From assembly GCA_964016885.1 (NCBI GenBank), contig OZ024740.1, positions 209,033,718-209,097,717 of the forward strand: 64,000 nt of DNA. The letters are read 5' to 3'. Both the position numbers and the translations under genes were made by a program. The stretch is from Eledone cirrhosa. Its lineage: Eukaryota; Mollusca; Cephalopoda; Octopoda; Eledonidae. Below, one piece after another: positions 53,955 to 64,000 of this stretch; position 1 is the stretch's first letter; each line of letters starts with the position of its first letter. Under the pieces are notes generated by a model. That model ran no database searches, had not been told where the DNA came from, and saw only the letters and a list, made by a program, of their open reading frames with translations.

Positions 53955-54010
53955 ATAAATGGCTTCTACAGGACTAGAACTGTTTCATTCGAAAGAAATC
54001 ATCATAATAT
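53955..54010 (-). repeat. Hammerhead-like fragment
   Basis: Minus strand: TGATGA (first C lost), hairpin TTCTTTCGAA, GAAAC, AGTTCTAGTC and CTGTAGAAGCC. Same family as 9,277-9,320 and 26,987-27,075. Confidence 0.6.
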
Positions 54011-54206
54011 TGAGAGGGGGGACTAGATAAAATATTTCAAATCAAATGTGTATAAGTTATAAGTTAAAATGTATAAATCGAGACGATAGTGGAGGTATAT
54101 CTGTTTAGTGGAACAGTAGACGATAGAATTAAATACAGACGAGAATCTCCCTTTAATGAAACAGCAGACGATAGAATTAAGGCAATTTAAATTTTAAACA
54201 TTTGCA

Positions 54207-54255
54207 TTTCATCGTTACGGGGTCGATAAAATAAAGTACCAGTAATACACTGTCA
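54207..54255 (+). mobile_element. Octopus-type SINE body fragment
   Basis: ATTTCATCGTTACGGGGTCG, AAAATAAAGTACCAGTAATA and CACTG match the SINE body; head and tail are missing. Confidence 0.7.
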
Positions 54256-54900
<645 letters not shown>

Positions 54901-55210
54901 AACACGCATATTTTGCTATCCTCAAACACGTTTACACATGGCATGAAATATAACTAATCCGAGATGGCTAGGTTTCATCTTCTAACTGGATAAACGAAAT
55001 CCATTATGTCTTGACAACAACATGAGGTAACATTATGTTATTCACAGACACACTTTGTACACTGTTCCATATCAGAATGTATTTCCTTCGTCACATTCAC
55101 AAACAGTATTGAAAATATGTTCTTCGGCAAATAAAAATGTTTTGTTCATAATATTTCAACTAGCGATTGCTCTACTCCACGCACGACCACTATAAATTAA
55201 TGACCAGCTC
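54901..55210. other. No recognisable feature
   Basis: Unique AT-rich sequence without coding signal. Confidence 0.5.
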
Positions 55211-55387
55211 AACACAAGTATTGGTAGAGCGTCAGACACCATGCTTTGCAGTATTGTTATGGTCCTTTGCATTCTAAGTTCAAATCCTGCCGAGGTTAAC
55301 TTCGACTTTCATACTTACTAATTCGATAAAATAAAGTACCAGTAATGGACTGCCGTAATGGATTTGTGCCGAAAAATAGAAACACTA
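55211..55387 (+). mobile_element. Octopus-type SINE, strongly diverged
   Basis: AGTATTGGTAGAGCGTCAGA at the head, AGTTCAAATCCTGCCGAGG in the B-box region, and AAAATAAAGTACCAGTAATG. It has many substitutions, so it is one of the oldest copies here. Confidence 0.85.
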
Positions 55388-55879
55388 TTAATGTGCAATA
55401 AGAGCAAAATATAACGACATTGCTCAATTATTTTATCTAATGTTGTAATAACACAAGGAAATGTTGTTTGTGTATTTTTTTTTATATTTGCTCATAGGCT
55501 TTTACAATTTCGCTCAGCCAACAACTATTAAAAAGTGAGTTGCTTAAGATAACAATTTAATCACAAATTGTTGCTATCTTTTAATACACACCAACAAGTC
55601 ATCAAATTATGTACAATAAAAACAAATCTTATTAATTTGCTCAGGGAATATAAAGAAAATGTATATACACTGATAATTGCAATTGTATGTAAATATTTTG
55701 TATTTGTATTGTTTTATTTTATGTCTTCTATTATGTATAATATATTGATTTAATATTGATTGTTTTTTGTAGTTGTTTATATTAAAAGTCTGAAAATATT
55801 TTTATACATCTTACACTAATATTTATAAGATAATTTATAATAACAATTACATAATCTAATTACATTACAACGATAATTT

Positions 55880-56898
55880 ATTATTAATATATATCCTGTT
55901 TAACTAGAGTTATTACAAGCGTTGCCTTAAAAAAATATTAAACTAGACATGAAAAATGCGCAAGCTCAAAAGTGCCACAGAATGTTAAAATAAACCTTCA
56001 AAAGTGTGGGACTAGAGTTGTTGCTAAAAAATATTGTAATCATTATATATCGTACATTCTGTGGCATCCTTTATAAAAATAGCTTAAACCAACGAAGCCT
56101 TTATTTTTACGCTATTTCACTTAGTTAATTCTTAGAGTGTAACATATAAAAATAAATACATCTATGTTTAATGTAATAACAGCTATAAATAATTACGTAA
56201 TATTATTATCATATACTCATAGTAACAAAATAATTGTGTTGAAAATTAATATGATGCTTATATGAACGATCAAATCTATAATGATAATTTCTTAAATATA
56301 CTAATAGTAAAATAATTTAGTTATCTATTGTTACATTTTCATAGAACTATAATATTAACAATCGTATTGCATTATCAAATTTTTATCACTACAAACTTTC
56401 ATATTGGAATTACCTTAAGCCACTTATTATTACTTCGCTTTCGTACTTTTACAGCTGTAGATATTGCGCTGTATCTTATATCTAATATCAATATCTCATG
56501 GTAATTTGCATGCAGTGTAAAATAGGTTTATTAATAACTTTAATATGAAATGTATTATACAGGGCTGCGGAGTCGGCTAAAAATTGACTGGCTCCAACTC
56601 AGGATCCGATACTCCATTATTTCCTAAATTTCAGCCCCGCAGCTCTGTTATTATATTAATTAATTTATTTTATAGTTGTAAATCATATTTTTATATGTTA
56701 CACTCTAAGAATTAACTAAGTGAAATAGCGTAAAAATAAAGGCTTCGTTGGTTTAAGCTATTTTTATAAAGGATGCCACAGAATGTACGATATATAATGA
56801 TTACAATATTTTTTAGCAACAACTCTAGTCCCACACTTTTGAAGGTTTATTATAACATTCTGTGGCACTTTTGAGCTTGCGCATTTTTCATGTCTAGT
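55880..56898. repeat. Inverted-arm element, copy 2 (core flipped)
   Basis: Arms 55,942-56,152 and 56,687-56,898 match those of copy 1. The same outer flank with GAGTTATTACAAGCGTTGCC lies to the left. The core between the arms is in the opposite orientation relative to copy 1; for example TGCATGCAGTGTAAAATAGG here corresponds to the inverse of CCTATTTTACACTGCATGCA there. The right arm is longer than in copy 1. No gene. Confidence 0.9.
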
Positions 56899-57387
56899 AT
56901 ATATATATATATATTTCGTTTCTGAATTTGTTTAGCAAGATTCTTTATCTGAAATCGTGTGTTGAAACCGATATTGTTATACTTTGGGAGGGTCATGTTG
57001 CCAATAAGAAACACACGCACCAGTTGCTTTCACTTCAATTTATTATAATAAATTTATAAATTAGGAATTTATAAATTTCTGGTTGGTTGGTTGGTTCCAC
57101 AACCAGATAATTGTTTATATATTGTCCAAGTTCTTTCGTCACACATTCTGTGACCTCTTCAGTGACTGGGGATTCTTTTCTTTGTTTTTGTGTCTCTCCT
57201 TTGTTCTATCCTACGCCATTTTGTTTCTGTGTGTGTGTTGTGTGCTCAGTCTGCGCATGCGCCACATCCGGGTGTCTGTGTGTGTTTATATTTGTTTATT
57301 TATTTGTTTATTTACATATATATATCAAGTAAGTATGTTTTGAAACAGCGAGCAAGTTTGAAATTAGAAAATAGAAGCTTTCACCGT
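56899..57387. other. No recognisable gene
   Basis: Plus-strand frames at 57,083-57,411 in all three phases are hydrophobic, Cys/Val-rich translations of T/G-rich text; I do not regard them as genes. Confidence 0.5.
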
Positions 57388-57525
57388 ATTTTTTTACTAA
57401 AGAAATGTTAACCTGATAGTTTAGAACCCTCGGATGAGTATTGACGTACATGTACGTCAATACTCATCTTTTTCCATTTCTCTGAGGGTTCTAAACCCCA
57501 TTATCAGGCTAAAATTTCTTTAGTC
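57388..57525. repeat. Foldback with perfect tip
   Basis: GATGAGTATTGACGTACA and its complement meet at 57,434-57,469 as a perfect palindrome. The arms extend, with one insertion, to AACCTGATAG (57,411) and CTATCAGG-like text near 57,505, and to TTTACTAAAGAAA/ATTTCTTTAGT. Confidence 0.85.
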
Positions 57526-57543
57526 ATAAAATGCATGAAAGCT

Positions 57544-57547
<4 letters not shown>

Positions 57548-57608
<61 letters not shown>

Positions 57609-57656
57609 TATATTTATATATATATATATATATATAGTATATAACAAATCGTCCTT

Positions 57657-57716
<60 letters not shown>
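57548..57716. repeat. (TA)n and (ATT)n microsatellites
   Basis: (TA)n 57,548-57,637 with interruptions and (ATT)n 57,657-57,717. The (ATT)n joins the SINE fragment. Confidence 0.95.
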
Positions 57717-57720
<4 letters not shown>

Positions 57721-57853
57721 CGATCTGAGTTCAAATCCCGCCTTTCATCCTTACGGGGTCGATAAAATAAAGTACCAGTAATGCACTGGGTCGATTTAAT
57801 CACCTTTCCCTTCCCCAAAAATGGCTGGCCTTGTGCTTATAACAGAAACTATT
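57717..57853 (+). mobile_element. Octopus-type SINE, long subfamily, head-truncated
   Basis: Starts in the B box (ACGATCTGAGTTCAAATCCC), lacks GAGGTTAACTTTG, and has GGGTCGATTTAATCACC and CCCTTCCCC before the tail, the extra block that defines this subfamily. Confidence 0.85.
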
Positions 57854-58079
57854 ATTATAATTTGGCGACCTACGTAGGAAATCTATTATCTTGAGCTCTG
57901 CAAAGGTTTGTTGTTTTCAGTTGTTTCAAATTGCCAGTTATGGAAAATATTTGTTGTTAAGTGTTTATAAGTTCGCATATATTGCTTTCTGAAAAGGACA
58001 CAAAAAATATTGGGGCCTTGAGCCCAAAACTTAAACTTTTTATTTATCAAACAAAATATTTCTTTGAAAAAAAAACATG

Positions 58080-59530
58080 GACGACAAATTTACTGTTTTT
58101 AACAGACCAACATCCCCCTCCCCCCACCACCACCAACACCAACACCATTGTAAGCCTTGCCACGGTTGCCAACTATGAAAATATAATTAATAGCAGTCTC
58201 AATTATTTAGATTTGCCGCATAAAGACATGGATTTCCCACCATTACCAATGTCTACAGGTATTAAAGCCGCCACCCCCACCATCACAATGTCAAAAAGAA
58301 CAATGAACACCACTGATACCACCACCACCACCAAAACAGCGACAAAAAAAAAAAAATATCTCGTGACATCGAAATGGATTCACCCAGAATCGACTCTTCC
58401 ACGCCGAACACCACCGACACCACCACCACCTCCACCACAACTGAAACTAAAAATAACAATAACAAATATAACAATAACAACAACAGCAACAACAACAACA
58501 ACAACAATGAGAATAACAACAACAACATCAACACCAGCGCAAAACAAAATGTGTCGTTTTCCAAAGCAGCCAAGAAAAGCGAAACAATCGAGGTAAGCCA
58601 AGATGAATTAAATGAAGCCAAGCGAATGGTAAAAAAAGATGGGTACAGGGTCATCCCCCCCCCCTCCCTCCACCTAATAAAATGGAGCATCGGCGCCTAT
58701 GCACCGTGTCATATCGGACGATAAACACAAAATCACGCCGAGTGGAACGGGCATCCGAATCCCAAATACAAAAAGCTTTGGGACATGTGAGGGCGAAAAA
58801 AACCACATCAGACGTGGGCAGAAATATGGAACTGTGGACGTGTTCTTTGGAACACCACAGGAAGCCAGAGAGCATTCCACCGCCCCATTAAGAAGTGATG
58901 ACTTTACACTCGTCCCAAGCTATTGTGGTCAGAGACTCGTGAAGATCAGGGTGACCCACGTTCCACCGGCCATCGAAATTCCCTGGCTAATGGCTGCCGT
59001 CCTCGCCGGCATCGAGGCCAACACCACGATAATCGAAGTAACAAAAAAAAAGCAGGAGAACTGGTCCGGATCTGGGATGGAGCTCCTGATCCAAGCGGAC
59101 CAAAAAACATTGAGGAAATTCCAGAGGTGATAGACTTCACTGACGGCAGCCAACTCACCATAATCGTTGCGGGTAGTAGGCCTAGGTGTGTCGTTTGTGG
59201 TGAAGGAACCCATTAAAGGCTTTCTGCCCTCAGGTTAAAAAGTTGAGGCCACCTCTCTTACCCACCCCAGTGACTCAACCATCAACACCACCAGCAGCAG
59301 AAATGGCAGCAACAACTGTAGTAGCAACAACAGTAGCAAAACCAACACCACCACCAACCTCCGCGCCAGAACTAGCACCAGCGCCTACACCATCCACCAC
59401 GCCACAACCAAAACCAACGCCTGTGGAGGATTTTCCACTCCCCGACCTATCACAACTGGAGACAGATTGTGACGACGAGGAGTGGGAAACTGTATCAGGA
59501 AAAAAGAAAAAAAGAAAAAGAAGCCAATAA
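58080..59530 (+). pseudogene. LINE ORF1 (RNA-binding protein), frame-broken
   Basis: The N-terminal part (58,080-58,600) is Thr/Asn/Pro-rich and low complexity. In the 58,699-59,130 frame IPNTKSFGTCEGEKNHIRRG, KYGTVDVFFGTPQEAREHS, LVPSYCGQRLVKIRVTHVPP and IEVTKKKQENWSGSGMELL are seen; a frame break near 59,110-59,130 leads to EVIDFTDGSQLTIIVAGSRP and RCVVCGEGTH, a zinc-knuckle start that is cut by a stop just before its last Cys. A Pro/Thr-rich acidic tail (59,243-59,530) ends in DDEEWETVSGKKKKRKRSQ. ORF1 proteins of this group bind LINE RNA. At least two breaks. Confidence 0.65.
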
Positions 59531-59812
59531 AGAAAAATTCCTCTTCCTTCCCCCTCCAAAAACAAAATACAGGAGGAAATAAATAAACTAACAAACAAAA
59601 AAGTTAGGACAGCTATGCCACCATCCACACCAGCATCACCAACCCCATCACCACAAACACCAACACGATCACCATCATTAACCCCAACACCACCATCACC
59701 AACACCACAAAAGTCACCAAAAAGCGAAACAGAAACAAACCCACAACAAACGCAAACAAAACAAAACAACCAAAACGATACACACTACACAGCATTAAAT
59801 TTGAACAACCAA

Positions 59813-60000
59813 AGGGCGTGGATTGGCAGTATCAGTAGAGGGTCGGACGCCATGCTTTCCAGCATAGTTACGTCCCTTTACGATCTGAGTTCAAATCCCG
59901 CCGAGGTTGACTTTGCCTTTCATCCTTACGGGGTCGATAAAACAAAGAACCAGTAATGCACTTGGTAATTGCTGGCCTTGTGCCTAAAGTAGAAACAATT
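59813..60000 (+). mobile_element. Octopus-type SINE with 16-bp target duplication, inside the LINE
   Basis: Full-length SINE flanked by AAATTTGAACAACCAA at 59,797-59,812 and 60,001-60,016. Head, B-box region and tail are close to the consensus, with a few changes (AAAACAAAGAACC in the body). It is inserted in the LINE between ORF1 and ORF2, so it is younger than the LINE copy. Confidence 0.95.
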
Positions 60001-60312
60001 AAATTTGAACAACCAATTATTACACTACATCCAACACAACGCCAGCATCACAGAAAAAGACTACACAACACCCCAAAAATTCACACCACCTCCACACATA
60101 CAAATCACTCTCATCACACAGAAAACGTTCACGACAGTAAAATAAAAATTCCCCAAAGACATCGGAGACTTCCGACAAACAATCGCCAGGAGGATTTATA
60201 AGGATATCCTTCCGGAGGAGGCCACAGGCAGTGAAAAGGATGTAAAAACCATCTTCCCCCTACGAAAAGTAAGGTAAGTGGTCTTTCTCATCATTTTCCA
60301 CTCCATTTCAAC
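60001..60312 (+). other. LINE inter-ORF region
   Basis: A 66-codon-scale frame in the middle (PKDIGDFRQTIARRIYKDIL and EEATGSEKDVKTIFPLRKV) could be the end of ORF1 or an overlapping start of ORF2; stops separate it from both. GTAAGG at 60,266 resembles a splice donor but I place no weight on it. Confidence 0.4.
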
Positions 60313-60745
60313 ATGATCTCACTCAGAATAGGCAGCATAAATGCGCGTGACTTGGGGTCGTCATGCAAGCAGGGCCACCTGCTCAACGACCTCAGGTCAC
60401 TAAACATAGATGTAGTGGCCATCAGCGAGACCAGAATCTCCGAAGCACGGGCTTTCGCACCGATCTTCGGCGGCTACGTTGTGTACGCATCCCCCAGCCG
60501 TCTTGGATCGGGGGGAGGAGTTGCTGTGCTTTTTCGGAGAGGTTTGGATCTCGCCGTTGGTGGTGCTGGACGTGACCAGCGGAGACGGGCAAGCTTTCAG
60601 GTTAGCGGCCGTCTATGCCCCGACAGGAGCAGGGCGACCTGATTTCTTCCGGCGTCTGGAGACCTTTCTTCGAACATCCCGCTTTTTAGTGTTAGTGGGC
60701 GACTGGAACGGAATCTTAAATGCACGCTGGGACTGTGTGCGATGA
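60313..60745 (+). pseudogene. LINE ORF2: AP-type endonuclease domain, broken
   Basis: ATG at 60,313: ISLRIGSINARDLGSSCKQG, LNIDVVAISETRISEARAF (the Glu of the SETR motif), FGGYVVYASPSRLGSGGGVAVLF. A frame shift in 60,535-60,565 leads to AFRLAAVYAPTGAGRPDFFR, RTSRFLVLVGDWNGIL (GDWN) and then a stop at 60,745. In this family the domain nicks the target DNA. The last part of the domain (SDH-type motif) should lie in 60,760-61,030 but is destroyed by deletions and stops. Confidence 0.75.
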
Positions 60746-61057
60746 GCGGATGGGGGAGGAGGGTGCAAGAACCTCACCAACCTGCTCAGGCGTTTGGAAC
60801 TGTCTGGCAGGTACCGATTGGATTTCCCGAATGTGCCAATGTGGACATGGACAAACCGCATCGGGTCATCCAGATCATATCTAGAATGAGTATTTTGTAG
60901 AGAAATAGGTCTAGCATAGGCTGTCCACAAATTCGTGATCTGTGTGGTTGACTTAGATAGGCTTCATAGACAAGGACTTGGCTACTGGAAGCTAAACGCG
61001 TCATTAACAGCGCGCAAGGCCTACAGAGACTGGATTAGCTAACTAGTTAAGCGGGCG

Positions 61058-63418
61058 TTGACGGGGGCCATCGTCAACAACAAATGGTGGTTTGCTCTGA
61101 AAAGAGCGATTAGAATAGAGTTCATTAGGTTTAGTAAGGCTTTAGCAATAGAGAAAAATAGAGCAGAGGGAGAACTAGTTAGAAAATTAAACGAGGCACT
61201 TAGCAAAGGAATCGCGACCGACGTATTTGCAGCGAAATTGGCCCTTGACCAATTCTTCAATGCAAAGCACGAAGGCTGCGTTGTCAGAGATAGGGTGCGT
61301 GCTCTCAGACACAAGGGGACGAAAGCCGTTCAATGGGCCCGAGTGGCGGAGGCGCGTCGTGGAAAAAAAGCCACGATCCGGTCTTTAGTGGACCACGACG
61401 GGTGCATGCTACTCGATCCCGGGCAAATGTGTGAAGCTTTTCAGCGACACTTCGCTCAGCTGTTCGGGGGCAGCGGTGGTCCGGATCGAGGGGTGGACTT
61501 TAGTGTCTACCTCGACGGACTGCCGCGGCTCTTGGCCACTGAGGCTGAGTGTTGCGAAAAGCCGATAACAGCAGCTGAAATACGGGAGGCAATGACTGAT
61601 TGCACATGGGGTAAATCGCCTAGTTTGGATGGTCTGCCCTATGAACTTTACGTACATATGCCAGCCTTGTACGGAGGCCTCTTGGCGGACGTCTACTGCA
61701 ACTGGCAACAGAACGGGAGAATTCCCAGCTCTGTGAGCCGAGGAGCGGTGGCGCTGCTGAGAAAGGATCCGAACAAGGGGGATAACATAGATAATTTCAG
61801 GCCCATAACTCTGCTAAACACAGAGTTCAAGATTTTGGTCAAGGAGCTAGCAAAGAGGTTGACGCTTGTCGTTGGTGGTCTGGTGGGAGAGGCGCAGACA
61901 TGCGCCATTCCCGACAGATACATCCACTACAACCTCCACCTCATGCGATACATCGTAGAGAGGGTAGCTAGTGAACCTGGCATGGGTGGGTCCTTGATCA
62001 ATTTAGATCAGTCGAAAGCTTTCGATAGGGTCGACCATCGTTATCTGGCGGCAGTCCTGAGGGCGGCTGGCTTTGGGCCCGTCTTCAGAGGCTGGATCGC
62101 TGCCATGCACAGCGACATCTGCTCTGTGGTGAGAGTGAACGGTCACCTTTCGGAACCGTTCAACATCATGCGCTCGGTCCGCCAAGGATGTCCCCTCTCG
62201 TCCCTCTTGTACGTATTGACTCTCGAGCCATTACTGCACAAACTGGAGACGTTGAGGGAGGTCCCGGGCGAACTAGGATGCGGAAGATCCGTGTCAGCAT
62301 ATGCGGACGATGTCACCGTAGTGGTGTCGAACGCCAAACAAATCGAGGCGATCGGCACTACACTAAGAGAATACGAAGCGGTGACATGAGCAATGATCAA
62401 CCAGGAAAAGTCGGTGGGCCTGCAGCTCGGCACCTGGAGGGGCAGGTCCATGCCGTCCAACAGCGTCGTCGGATGCTGGACGGACGGACTGGTTAAATTG
62501 TTAGGGGTCTGGTTCGGTCCGGACCACCAGACGGACAAAAACTGGGACGAGGTGACGAGCAGGGTGGCTTCTCTCACCCGGGAATGGGCGGAGTGGAAGC
62601 TATCCCTGAAAGGTCAAGCGGAGGTGGCTAACGCGTACATCGCGTCCGTCATCTGCTACCGCCTGACCGTCGTGCCTTGTCCTAAGCCTCGCCTGACTGC
62701 GCTGGAGCGTTTGCTCTTTAGCTTTTTGTGGAAGGGACGCGCTCCGATGGTCAGGCGGTCAATCTGCAGTCAACACCCGCTACGTGGAGGGCTGGGCATG
62801 CCGTGGCTGATGATGCGCAGGCACGCGCTCAGGCTACGACATCTCCACCTCTTCCTCGACGGTGATCAGGTGTGGTCGCCATTTGCTAGACGCGTCTTTC
62901 CCCAGCTCGTTTCCTTGACGGAGCTGCAGTCCTGGGTCAAGCGAAGACCGAGAGGGAGCGCTTGGAGACTGGAATGTCTTCAGGCGCTCACAGCCCTCGA
63001 CCAATCGGGCAATGTGGTCGGTGGAAACTCCACCTTGGAGTTCTATAGAGGATTAGTGGAGAAGAGCGACGACGCAATTGGGGAAACTCTAGGCGTCGAC
63101 GGAAATCAACTAGCCAATCTCTTCGGAAGAACTTTCGGGCCGGGCCTATGGACAACTTTCAGAAATCCCTGGCCTGGCAGTGCTACCGAGGAGCTTTTCC
63201 AGTTCGGGATAAACTCGAGATGCGCGCAGGGCGACGAAACCGTCGTGCACGCACTCGTCCAGTGTCCGAGCATTGCTGACTTGAGGGTTTATGTCGAACA
63301 CCTGCTGTCGCGTGTAGGACGGATCCAGCTATCAGCTGAGTCCATCGTGAGGATTTCCCACCCTCTTCCTTTAGCCGGGAAGGGCAGGCAATTTTTATCT
63401 GTCTGGTGGCCATGGTGA
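61058..63418 (+). CDS. LINE ORF2: reverse transcriptase and C-terminal region, one in-frame stop
   Basis: A single frame interrupted only by TGA at 62,387-62,389. RT landmarks: WGKSPSLDGLPYELY (about 61,604), IDNFRPITLLNTEFKILVKE, SLINLDQSKAFDRVDHRYLA (motif A, about 61,994), RQGCPLSSLLYVLTLEPLL (motif B), and SAYADDVTVVVSN (motif C, Asp pair near 62,308). After the stop the frame resumes with MINQEKSVGLQLGTW, LLGVWFGP, SLKGQAEVANAYIASVI, FLWKGRAPMVRR and GGLGMPWLMMRRHALRLRHL. The C-terminal part has C..GDETVVHALVQC. Strong similarity to the Tx1/L1 branch. Upstream of 61,058 the frame lacks a start; it continues from the endonuclease region in intact relatives. Confidence 0.9.
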
Positions 63419-63881
63419 AAGAGATAGTATGGTGGACGCGTTTGAAAGGGCTGAAGACGAGCACTTAACTCTTCGGTGATGCCCTGATTAACTTTTTCAA
63501 ATTTCATTTGAAAAGGAAAATCAGGGTAGAGAGGGAAGTGCTCTCTTCCCAGCATTTTGTTGAAAGATGGGTGAGAGAGGCAAGAATGGCCCGTGTGAAT
63601 GGGCCTACTCTGAGTATGTGCCTGTAAATTGAAGGTGGAAAACTGGCAGAGGGCACTTGCCCTGGTGGTCAGGGTCACCGTGGATTTTTTTTAATGGTCT
63701 TTCTCCACGAATGTCCCTCGGAAGTCTCCCCCCCCCCCCCCATTGGGGAATTTTTCATTGTTTCTTTATTTGTTACATCCTCTGTTTTTTGTCTTTTTTA
63801 CACGCAGAAATGCCCATTTGTACCGTCCTGTACTGTCCTTAATGTCTACTTTGTGTCAACCCTTGTGGTTAATAAAGAAAG

Positions 63882-63963
<82 letters not shown>

Positions 63964-63964
63964 A
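63419..63964 (+). other. LINE 3' end, poly-(ATT) tail, (TA)n
   Basis: Other frames continue the ORF2 C-terminus (EIVWWTRLKGLKTS, then after a stop FFKFHLKRKIRVEREVLSS and RWVREARMARVNGP) to a stop at 63,627. Then a 3' UTR with an 11-base or longer C run (about 63,731-63,740), AATAAAG at 63,871, and (ATT)n 63,883-63,937 followed by (TA)n. The trinucleotide repeat is a likely LINE tail. Confidence 0.75.
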
Positions 63965-64000
63965 GTGTGTGTGTGTATATATATATGTGTGTGTGTGTGT

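Larger units (their letters stand above)
57960..63910 (+). mobile_element. L1/Tx1-like LINE, nearly complete
   Basis: Order: ORF1 (about 58,080-59,530, broken), a spacer with a SINE, ORF2 endonuclease (60,313-60,745, broken), RT and C-terminal region (61,058-63,418, one stop), a 3' UTR with AATAAAG, and an (ATT)n tail from about 63,885. The 5' end is uncertain. Translation of the RT is well preserved, but several breaks make this copy inactive. The LINE continues to the end of the window, so its flank is not seen. Confidence 0.85.

Overview
The window looks like intergenic DNA from a cephalopod, most likely an octopus. The reasons are about a dozen copies of a tRNA-derived SINE with the octopus-type tail (A box, B box near GAGTTCAAATCCCGC, then a conserved segment with GGGTCGATAAAATAAAGTACC), a second tRNA-derived SINE with a conserved central domain, extreme (TA)n, (CA)n, (ATGT)n and (ATT)n microsatellite content, Penelope-like elements, and the absence of bacterial gene structure. 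This assignment is inference from repeat families; no species-diagnostic host gene is present. I see no rRNA, tRNA or CRISPR locus. The only candidate host-type gene is a spliced-looking exon at 48,310-49,031 with a possible promoter and first exon near 47,240-47,398, and even that may belong to a transposable element.

Layout. 0-2.2 kb: SINE, hAT terminus and hAT transposase relics. 2.2-6.2 kb: Penelope-like element 1 (RT plus GIY-YIG endonuclease, one frame break) ending in a decayed hammerhead ribozyme. 6.2-8.65 kb: a giant foldback with ~0.8 kb arms. 8.7-11.4 kb: short (TA)n-bounded elements with hammerhead-like cores and another foldback. 12.0-15.05 kb: 5'-truncated Penelope-like element 2 with an intact-looking hammerhead ribozyme. 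15.6-18.3 kb: a second giant foldback. 18.3-22.4 kb: SINEs, short foldbacks and a hAT MITE with perfect 8-bp target duplication. 22.45-26.71 kb: a complete LTR retrotransposon with almost identical 305-bp LTRs but three breaks in its genes. 27-37.4 kb: LINE, hAT, Tigger and SINE relics. 37.4-39.5 kb: Penelope-like element 3 preceded by direct repeats that bracket a third hammerhead. 39.9-42.5 kb: small foldbacks, a tandem duplication carrying two hammerheads 486 bp apart, and a retroelement ORF fragment on the same strand. 43-47 kb: mariner and LINE relics. 47.2-50.1 kb: candidate spliced gene followed by an element with inverted arms. 50.4-57.9 kb: SINEs and a second copy of that element with its core flipped. 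58-63.9 kb: a near-complete L1/Tx1-like LINE with a young SINE inserted upstream of ORF2.

The unifying signal is a repeated syntax: a hammerhead-like core (CUGANGA, hairpin, GAAAC or GAAAU), then usually about 50-190 nt, then a (TA)n tract. I find it about twenty times in sequence families that otherwise do not resemble each other. Three types can be folded into all three hammerhead helices. Penelope-like elements are known to carry hammerhead ribozymes, so the short elements may be non-autonomous, retrozyme-like passengers mobilised by the Penelope-like machinery in this window. The tandem pair at 41.1-41.8 kb is the best candidate for making a discrete, potentially circular RNA. All folds and alignments were done by eye.
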